NCBI GenBank assembly: GCA_001798105.1
Contig: MGRI01000024.1
Coordinates: forward strand, 357-9,232
Length of the DNA stretch: 8,876 nucleotides
From: Deltaproteobacteria bacterium RIFCSPHIGHO2_02_FULL_40_11
GTDB lineage: Bacteria > Bdellovibrionota > JACOXK01 > 2-02-FULL-40-11
Direction: 5' to 3'
This document shows, piece after piece, positions 1 through 5,000 of this stretch (positions are counted from its first letter, which is position 1; every line of letters begins with the position of its first letter). The notes under the pieces are model-generated. The model was not told the origin of the DNA, ran no database searches, and saw nothing but the letters and a program-made list of their open reading frames with translations. A program made the translations under genes and the position numbers.

Positions 1-284
1 CTATTAATGGTGGTGGCAAGCATGCCAATATAATCTGCAGAAGCGCGGTCCATCCCTTTGGAGCTTGCTTGAAGGCCTCGAAAAATATTCCCCCCCCCAA
101 TCACAATGGCCACTTGAATTTTAAGTTCCCACAATTCTTTAATTTCAGCAGCAATGGTTGGCAAAACATTTTCATCAATGCCAAAGCGTTGCTTTCCACT
201 TAAAGCCTCTCCACTTAATTTTAAAAGAATTCTTTGATGTTTAGGTTTTTTAGAACTGGTACTTTTAGATTTTCGCGTATGCAT
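1..284 (-). CDS. pyrH: UMP kinase, N-terminal part (runs off the left edge)
   Basis: UMP kinase of the amino-acid kinase fold phosphorylates UMP to UDP with ATP in the cytoplasm, the step that commits pyrimidines to UTP and CTP. The first 94 codons are visible. After a basic, serine-rich leader of about 14 residues comes the hallmark RILLKLSGEAL, then the GIDENVL segment, then VIGGGNIFRG (the glycine-rich nucleotide loop) and the MDRASADYIGMLAT region, all in family order. The ATG at 284 is the only start in reach. It gives a slightly longer N-terminus than the usual MKYKRILLKLSGEAL form, and no good Shine-Dalgarno is visible. The gene starts 5 bases after the tsf stop, so it is probably translated from the rpsB-tsf message. 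The three glycines of the loop are encoded by nine consecutive G (C at 90-98 on the plus strand). The C-terminal half is outside the window. Confidence 0.95.
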   Translation of the reverse strand, partial: MHTRKSKSTSSKKPKHQRILLKLSGEALSGKQRFGIDENVLPTIAAEIKELWELKIQVAIVIGGGNIFRGLQASSKGMDRASADYIGMLATTIN

Positions 285-289
285 GAAGC

Positions 290-940
290 TTATTGTTTAA
301 TTTGCTTGGCAACTTCCTCGGCAAAGTCTTCCTTTTTCTTTTCAATCCCCTCTCCCAAGTGGAATCTGACAAATCGACGGATTGAACAATTTTCTCCGAG
401 CTTTGCAATAAGTCCTTTTAAAAGATCTGAAATGGTTTTGTCTTGATCTTTAATAAAAGGTTGCCTGAGTAAACAAACTTGATCATAAAACTTTTGAATT
501 TTTCCTTCTACAATTTTTTCAACCACATTGGCTGGCTTTTTAGAGGAATTGGCTTGGTCTTGATAAATTTCCCGCTCGCGATCTAAAACATGTTGTGGGA
601 CCTCTGAGGTATCGACATATAAAGGTTGGGCAGCTGCAATATGCATGGCAACATCTTTTACAAAAGCCTGGAAATCTTCGTTTCTGGCCACAAAATCTGT
701 TTCACAGTTGACTTCCACCAAAACGCCAATTCTACCCCCACCATGAATATAGGCATGAACAATGCCTTCTGCTGCAATGCGCCCTGCTTTCTTCGCGGCA
801 TCGGCAACCCCTTTTTTTCTTAAAAAATCAATGGCTTTTTCGAAGTCGCCCGCTGTTTCTTGGAGTGCTTTTTTGCAATCCATCATGGGGGCTCCGGTTT
901 TGTCTCGAAGTTTTTTAACGTGATCCGCTGTAACCGTCAC
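290..940 (-). CDS. tsf: Translation elongation factor Ts (short form)
   Basis: EF-Ts is the guanine-nucleotide exchange factor that releases GDP from EF-Tu during translation. The protein has 216 residues. The N-terminal UBA-like domain carries KLRDKTGAPMMDCKKAL (residues 10-26). The core follows with EVNCETDFVARNEDF (76-90), whose TDF is the signature that contacts EF-Tu. The C-terminal part contains KPANVVEKIVEGKIQKFY (135-152) and ends in a charged helix. It is shorter than the E. coli protein (283 residues) but matches the compact form seen in several other phyla, and the tail is intact, so I do not regard it as truncated. The start is GTG at 940; its GTGA overlaps the TGA of rpsB by four bases, with an AAAGGT ribosome site 8 bases upstream. 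This suggests translational coupling. pyrH follows after 5 bases. Confidence 0.97.
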   Translation of the reverse strand: MTVTADHVKKLRDKTGAPMMDCKKALQETAGDFEKAIDFLRKKGVADAAKKAGRIAAEGIVHAYIHGGGRIGVLVEVNCETDFVARNEDFQAFVKDVAMHIAAAQPLYVDTSEVPQHVLDREREIYQDQANSSKKPANVVEKIVEGKIQKFYDQVCLLRQPFIKDQDKTISDLLKGLIAKLGENCSIRRFVRFHLGEGIEKKKEDFAEEVAKQIKQ

Positions 941-1812
941 GCTTTTTTACCTTTTGGTGCTTTGGGACTTTTGGCTTCCGTAATATCTTCTTTGGATTTT
1001 GCTGCTTCTTCTGTAATGACAATGACAGGTTCTTCTTGAATGCTTAAAACGGCTTCTGCTGTGGCTTCTTTTTCTTCCACTTCTTCGGAGCCTTTTAAAT
1101 CTTGTTCGTCTTTACGTATTTGTTTTTCAAAAGCTTCACGTCCTTCCAAACAAGCATCTGCAACAAGCCTGGAAAAAAGACGAATGGCTTTTAAGGCATC
1201 GTCATTACCTGGAATAATGTAGTCTACATCGTTGGGATCGCAGTTGGTATCAACGACTGCAATGACAGGAATCCCAAGTCTTTTAGATTCTGCAACTGCA
1301 ATTTTTTCTTTATGTGGATCCACTATAAATACCGCGCCTGGCATTTTTTTCATCTCACGAATGCCTTCAAATGTTTTTAAAAGTTTTTGATGTTCTTTTT
1401 TGTACCGTGATACTTCTTTTTTCTTAAGGGCGTTAAAGATGCCTTTGGCTTCCATGTCTTCAATTCGTTTTAATTGATTAATCCCCGCACGAATGGTTTT
1501 AAAATTGGTCAGCGTCCCCCCAAGCCAACGGTCTACAACAAAGAACATGCCGCCTCGGGTCGCTTCTTCTTTAATAATTCTTTGGGCTTGTTTTTTGGTG
1601 CCCACAAATAAAATCTTTTGTCCTTGCTCAGTAACAGATTTTACAAAATCACAGGCAGTTCGACATAAATCGACTGTTTTTTGAAGATCGATGATATGAA
1701 CCCCATCACGCTCTCCAAAAATAAAGGCTTTCATTTTGGGATTCCATCGACTTCTTTGATGTCCGAAATGAACCCCGGCTTCTAAAAATTCTTTCATTGA
1801 AAGTTCTGGCAT
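937..1812 (-). CDS. rpsB: 30S ribosomal protein S2 with a charged C-terminal extension
   Basis: S2 is a structural protein of the small ribosomal subunit that assembles late, near S1. I take ATG at 1812 as the start because MPELSMKEFLEAGVHFGHQ aligns without gaps to the usual S2 N-terminus. The open frame continues 24 codons upstream, but those residues do not look like S2. Of 291 residues, 1-235 carry the family marks: AGVHFGHQ (12-19), RWNPKMKAFIFG (22-33), VDRWLGGTLTNF (93-104), VDPHKEKIA (164-172) and DTNCDPNDVDYIIPGNDDA (188-206). Residues from about 236 form an acidic, then lysine-rich low-complexity tail, making the protein about 50 residues longer than E. coli S2 (241). No strong Shine-Dalgarno precedes the ATG. 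The gene heads the rpsB-tsf-pyrH operon; most of its upstream gap is taken by an inverted repeat. Confidence 0.97.
   Translation of the reverse strand: MPELSMKEFLEAGVHFGHQRSRWNPKMKAFIFGERDGVHIIDLQKTVDLCRTACDFVKSVTEQGQKILFVGTKKQAQRIIKEEATRGGMFFVVDRWLGGTLTNFKTIRAGINQLKRIEDMEAKGIFNALKKKEVSRYKKEHQKLLKTFEGIREMKKMPGAVFIVDPHKEKIAVAESKRLGIPVIAVVDTNCDPNDVDYIIPGNDDALKAIRLFSRLVADACLEGREAFEKQIRKDEQDLKGSEEVEEKEATAEAVLSIQEEPVIVITEEAAKSKEDITEAKSPKAPKGKKA
949..954 (-). promoter_or_regulatory. Ribosome binding site of tsf, inside the rpsB 3' end
   Basis: Read on the minus strand the bases are AAAGGT, 8 bases before the GTG start of tsf and inside the lysine-rich end of rpsB. It supports GTG at 940 as the tsf start and re-initiation by ribosomes finishing rpsB. 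Confidence 0.6.
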
Positions 1813-1867
1813 AATTTTGATTTTAGTAACATATGGGATAGACGAAAAGCAAGTACTTATTAAGGGG

Positions 1868-1994
1868 ACCTGACAAAGAGACACAAGCGATACAAGGAAG
1901 ACAACGACGAAAAAGCGAGGCGTACTTATATAGTACGTTGAGCTTTTGAGGAGGAAGTCTGACGAAGGAGCGCGAAGTGTATCTGAAGTCAGGT
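1868..1994. repeat. 127-bp imperfect inverted repeat between mreB and rpsB
   Basis: The ends are ACCTGAC (1868-1874) and GTCAGGT (1988-1994). The centre is a strong hairpin: CGTACT (1921-1926), loop TATAT, AGTACG (1932-1937). It is flanked by a second paired block AAAAGC (1911-1916) and GCTTTT (1942-1947). Between these the arms match only in patches. The right end overlaps the TAA stop of mreB. The left end lies 55 bases before the rpsB start, so the element fills the space where the rpsB promoter or leader should be. A similar GTACG-centred core is familiar to me as a dispersed intergenic repeat in other proteobacterial genomes; that is recollection, not a search. It could be a non-autonomous mobile repeat, a structured rpsB leader, or a transcription stop for mreB. 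Confidence 0.65.
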
Positions 1995-3028
1995 TATTCT
2001 AATGTGAGATTGCGCATCAGGTCTAATTCCGAAAGCACTTTTCCAGAACCATACACCACACAAGAAAGCGGATCTTCAGCAATCGACACAGGCAGTTCTG
2101 TTTTTTCGCGAATGAGTTGATCTAAATTGGTTAACAAGGCTCCCCCGCCCGTTAACACAATCCCATTATCTGTAAGATCTGCGGCCAATTCTGGCTGTGT
2201 TTTTTCTAAGGTTTGGCGAATGGCATCAATAATGGCGTTTAAGGGTTCAGATAAAGCTTCTCGAATTTCATCTGAAGTTACTTCTACAGTAATCGGCGCG
2301 CCACCCACCAAGTCTCTTCCTTTTACCCGAACGGTTCGTAATTCTTCCGTGGGCGCGGCGTTACCAATGGTAAGTTTAATATTTTCTGCCGTACGTTCCC
2401 CAATTAAAAGATTATATTGCTTTCGCATGTATTGAATAATGGCTTCGTCAAATTTATCGCCCGCCACACGAATGGATTGGCTGCACACAATGCCCCCTAA
2501 AGAAATCACAGCAACTTCTGTGGTGCCACCGCCAATATCCACAACCATGCTTCCAGAAGGTTCGGTGACAGGCAGCCCCGCACCAATGGCAGCCGCCATG
2601 GGCTCTTCAATGAGATAAACTTCTCTACATCCTGCCGCTTCGGCAGCTTCTTTCACAGCCCTTCTTTCAACTTGCGTAATGCCATAAGGGATACAAATTA
2701 CAATTCTGGGTCTTAAAAAAGATCTTTGAGGAATAGCTTTATTAATGAAGTATTTCAGCATGGCTTGCGTGACTTCAAAGTCTGCAATCACGCCATCTTT
2801 CATGGGACGAATGGCCACAATGCTCCCCGGCGTTCTTCCCAACATGCGTTTGGCTTCTTTGCCAACCGCTAAAACTTTAGATCCACCGTTTCTGGTTCTT
2901 TGAACCGCAACCACAGAAGGCTCATTTAAAACGATGCCTTTGTCTTTCATATAAACGAGTGTATTGGCGGTTCCTAAATCAATGGCGAGATCATTCGAAA
3001 AATACGTCATGAAACGATCGACAAACAT
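1994..3028 (-). CDS. mreB: Rod shape-determining protein MreB (bacterial actin)
   Basis: MreB polymerises with ATP into membrane-attached filaments that organise side-wall peptidoglycan synthesis and keep rods elongated. The 344-residue protein has the actin/Hsp70 nucleotide-binding motifs in order: phosphate 1 DLGTANT (17-23), phosphate 2 DIGGGTT (164-170) and adenosine TGGGALL (293-299). The segments GIVLNEPSVVAV (31-42) and EEPMAAAIGAGLPV (141-154) are also typical. The N-terminal MFVDRFMTYFSNDLAIDLG resembles the amphipathic membrane-binding start of the family, so I prefer ATG at 3028 over the in-frame ATG at 3046 (six residues longer) and ATG at 3010. No start has a good Shine-Dalgarno. 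The gene starts 51 bases after the thiamine pyrophosphokinase stop and may be cotranscribed with it. mreC and mreD, the usual downstream partners, are absent; the S2 gene follows instead. Confidence 0.96.
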   Translation of the reverse strand: MFVDRFMTYFSNDLAIDLGTANTLVYMKDKGIVLNEPSVVAVQRTRNGGSKVLAVGKEAKRMLGRTPGSIVAIRPMKDGVIADFEVTQAMLKYFINKAIPQRSFLRPRIVICIPYGITQVERRAVKEAAEAAGCREVYLIEEPMAAAIGAGLPVTEPSGSMVVDIGGGTTEVAVISLGGIVCSQSIRVAGDKFDEAIIQYMRKQYNLLIGERTAENIKLTIGNAAPTEELRTVRVKGRDLVGGAPITVEVTSDEIREALSEPLNAIIDAIRQTLEKTQPELAADLTDNGIVLTGGGALLTNLDQLIREKTELPVSIAEDPLSCVVYGSGKVLSELDLMRNLTLE

Positions 3029-3074
3029 TGCACACGAATTTAGCATGCAAATATTTTACTTACAAGGAAATTGT

Positions 3075-3089
3075 TGGGGTCAGACCCCA
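3075..3089. repeat. REP-like palindrome overlapping the thiamine pyrophosphokinase stop
   Basis: The bases are TGGGGTCAGACCCCA, a 7-bp stem around a single central A, symmetric on both strands. It contains the TGA stop (3080-3082) of the minus-strand kinase gene. It lies just upstream of mreB. The GGGGTCAGACCCC core recalls repeats found near REP-associated tyrosine transposases in other genomes; this is memory, not a search. There is no following T-run on the minus strand, so it does not look like an intrinsic terminator. Confidence 0.6.
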
Positions 3090-3721
3090 GTTTGACCGCA
3101 ATCATGAAACACAAAAACCCCACCTTGTAAGACATGGATTTCACAACGGTCTTTTGTCATTTGATTGCTTAAGCCGTGAGAGCCAAAATGGAGCTTTTTA
3201 CGATGGAGGGCATACAAAAGCCCTTTTGTTTTGAGGACTGCGCCGGAAGGTGCAATGGGAAGCATTGAAACACGATCTCCTTTTTTTCCATGGAGAACTT
3301 GCTTTTTACGCACCCAATAAATTTCAGATCCGGCATCCACTATTTTTGCTGGGATTGAAGCTGGGATTTTTGTCAGTAAAAAAAGATTGGAAAAGAGGTA
3401 ATCCAATTTACCGCCCAATGCGCCTAAAAATACAATTTCCTTTGGTTTTTTTGAAAGAACGAATTCCAAGGCCAAATGCCCATCGGATTTATCTTTTTTG
3501 GAGGGGAAAGATATGAATTTTTCCGGAGACAAACCCCAAAGGGATCTGTCTCCCTTTCCTAAAGAATCAAAATCCCCCACAATATAATGAGGCGAAACGC
3601 CCGCTTTTTTTGCATGTAACGCACCGCTATCGGCTGCAACAACCAAACCAGCCACTTTGATTTCTTTTCGAATCTTTTGGGTCAGCTGAAATTTGCCTGC
3701 TAAAAATAAAATCGCTTTCAT
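3080..3721 (-). CDS. Thiamine pyrophosphokinase
   Basis: The enzyme transfers pyrophosphate from ATP to thiamine, giving thiamine diphosphate, the cofactor of pyruvate dehydrogenase and transketolase. From ATG at 3721 the protein has 213 residues, the usual size. Family marks in order are VVAADSGA (27-34), VGDFDSL (48-54) with the metal-binding acidic residues, KKDKSDGHLALEFVL (75-89) and LGALGGKLDYLFSNLFLL (99-116). The C-terminal thiamine-binding segment has GLSNQ (183-187), where GTSNE is usual. The start MKAILFLAGKF fits the family. The open frame extends upstream, including ATG at 3745 (eight residues more), but the extra residues are unlike the family and run under the divergent kelch gene. 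No start has a convincing Shine-Dalgarno. The last five or so codons are supplied by a REP-like palindrome. No TPP riboswitch is recognisable upstream. thiN is the usual symbol for this family; I leave it blank. Confidence 0.9.
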   Translation of the reverse strand: MKAILFLAGKFQLTQKIRKEIKVAGLVVAADSGALHAKKAGVSPHYIVGDFDSLGKGDRSLWGLSPEKFISFPSKKDKSDGHLALEFVLSKKPKEIVFLGALGGKLDYLFSNLFLLTKIPASIPAKIVDAGSEIYWVRKKQVLHGKKGDRVSMLPIAPSGAVLKTKGLLYALHRKKLHFGSHGLSNQMTKDRCEIHVLQGGVFVFHDCGQTGV

Positions 3722-3730
3722 TTCTTTTAC

Positions 3731-3759
3731 TGGCCATCTTAACATGAATTCGATACAAC
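3731..3759 (+). promoter_or_regulatory. Possible promoter of the kelch gene
   Basis: TGGCCA (3731-3736) and TACAAC (3754-3759) are separated by 17 bases, each matching the sigma-70 consensus at 4 of 6 positions. The -10 box lies within GAATTCGATACAAC. Almost the same string, with one extra T, sits at the same place in the better promoter at 7621-7649. The match is weak on its own and overlaps the start of the divergent kinase gene. Confidence 0.3.
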
Positions 3760-3787
3760 AAAAAAGGGTTCGTTTGAAATTTGAAAG

Positions 3788-3793
3788 AAGGAG
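3788..3793 (+). promoter_or_regulatory. Ribosome binding site that fixes the kelch gene start
   Basis: AAGGAG lies 7 bases before ATG 3801. It is the best Shine-Dalgarno in the window and sets the start at the signal peptide, not at the upstream in-frame ATG at 3693. Confidence 0.85.
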
Positions 3794-3800
3794 TTTAATC

Positions 3801-4979
3801 ATGAAAAAAATAATTTTTTGTTTTTTAGCGCTCACCGTAAATACATCTGCCATGGCAATGAATATCTCTACGCATGGCATGGCTTCCAAAAGGGCCTTGC
3901 ATCAAGCGACCCTCTTAAAGGATGGAAATGTTCTTTTAACAGGCGGCGTCAGTAGTCTTTGGCCCATTCCCTGGACCTTAAGTTCGGCAGAAATTTTTGA
4001 TCCCATTCAAAACCGCTTTTTTAGTGCTTATGGGATGCATGACTATCATACAGAACACGCCGCAACATTGCTCCCCAATGGCAATGTGGTGATTTCTGGT
4101 GGCAATAGAAGTGCTGTCATGGAACTTTTTAATTCAAAAACCTATCGGTTTGAAAAATTAAAAGCACCCCTTTCCGCCAGAGCCGGGCATACAGCCCATT
4201 TGATTGATGGCCATAAACTTTTTATGATTGGGGGCTATTTTGTAAAAATTAATTTTGCGCAAAACAGTGACCCTCAAAATGACTTTATTCCTTTGGAATC
4301 CGATCAGCGACTTTTAACGCCAACATTCAATAAACTGGGGTTTGAATTGGTCCCCCTAAAAACCTGCGAAGTGTATGATTTAAACACACAAACCGCTTAC
4401 GAAATTCCTTATCCTCCCTATTTTTCAAGGCTTACGATGCATCGCTCTTTAACACTTCCCAATGGCAATATTTTAATTGTGGGCGGCATGGGCAATCGTG
4501 AAAACATGATTGAATTGGATACTAAAACAGAAACCTTTCGTCTATTCGGAAAATTAAAAGAACCCAGAGAAGACCAAGCGATGCTGTTTTTAAATGACAA
4601 CGAAATCTTAATCAGTGGCGGCACGAATGCCAAGGCAATCACGACGCCCTCTTTTGAAATTATAAATCTTCAAAGTGGTATTGCGTCTCTTTTAGAGATC
4701 AAGATGCATGAACCTAGAGAAGACCATCAAATGCTTCAACTCCAAGACGGCCGAATTGTTTTGGTGGGAGGTGAAATTCATGGTGAGCCTGATCAAATTT
4801 TAAAAAGTGTAGAAGTTTTGGATTTAAAAACAAATACCATTGAAATTTCTTCCAACCTCTTCCCGCAAGGAAAATCAGATCACCAATCCACCTTACTTAA
4901 AAATGGCTCTCTTTTAATGACAGGCGGGGAAGAAATAAGCGGATCGATCAGTCGTGCGGCGTATCAAGCACGGTTTTAG
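3801..4979 (+). CDS. Secreted kelch-repeat beta-propeller protein of unknown function
   Basis: The 392-residue product begins with a signal peptide (basic MKK, hydrophobic core, likely cleavage after TSAMA at residue 19), so the mature protein is probably periplasmic or secreted. Seven repeats follow, each of the form H-x-A-T-L-L-x-(D/N)-G-x-(V/I)-L-(I/L)-x-G-G. Their GG pairs are at 48-49, 100-101, 144-145, 228-229, 273-274, 323-324 and 375-376. This is the kelch/galactose-oxidase type repeat, and seven copies suggest one closed seven-bladed propeller. The third interval is about 84 residues instead of 44-52, so a loop of roughly 35 residues (about 150-188) is inserted. Repeats five and six share EPRED at 254-258 and 304-308. 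I see no C-terminal sorting signal, membrane segment or catalytic domain. Such propellers usually bind proteins or glycans; the ligand is unknown. The gene stands alone, divergent from the kinase gene and convergent with valS. Confidence 0.9.
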   Translation: MKKIIFCFLALTVNTSAMAMNISTHGMASKRALHQATLLKDGNVLLTGGVSSLWPIPWTLSSAEIFDPIQNRFFSAYGMHDYHTEHAATLLPNGNVVISGGNRSAVMELFNSKTYRFEKLKAPLSARAGHTAHLIDGHKLFMIGGYFVKINFAQNSDPQNDFIPLESDQRLLTPTFNKLGFELVPLKTCEVYDLNTQTAYEIPYPPYFSRLTMHRSLTLPNGNILIVGGMGNRENMIELDTKTETFRLFGKLKEPREDQAMLFLNDNEILISGGTNAKAITTPSFEIINLQSGIASLLEIKMHEPREDHQMLQLQDGRIVLVGGEIHGEPDQILKSVEVLDLKTNTIEISSNLFPQGKSDHQSTLLKNGSLLMTGGEEISGSISRAAYQARF

Positions 4980-5000
4980 GTACGCTTCAATTACAGAGCG

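Noticed and set aside
290..940. EF-Ts as a truncated pseudogene, because it is shorter than the E. coli protein
   Set aside because: All core motifs and a normal charged C-terminal helix are present; short EF-Ts forms are established in several phyla.
1813..1884. N-terminal extension of S2 from the upstream in-frame start at 1884
   Set aside because: The extra 24 residues do not resemble S2, and MPELSMKEFLEAGVHFGHQ matches the family start exactly.
3722..3889. Longer thiamine pyrophosphokinase start overlapping the kelch gene
   Set aside because: The added residues are unlike the family, and the region contains the Shine-Dalgarno and signal peptide of the divergent kelch gene.
4980..5000. 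Bidirectional terminator between the kelch gene and valS
   Set aside because: The 21-base gap contains no stable hairpin with a T-run on either strand.
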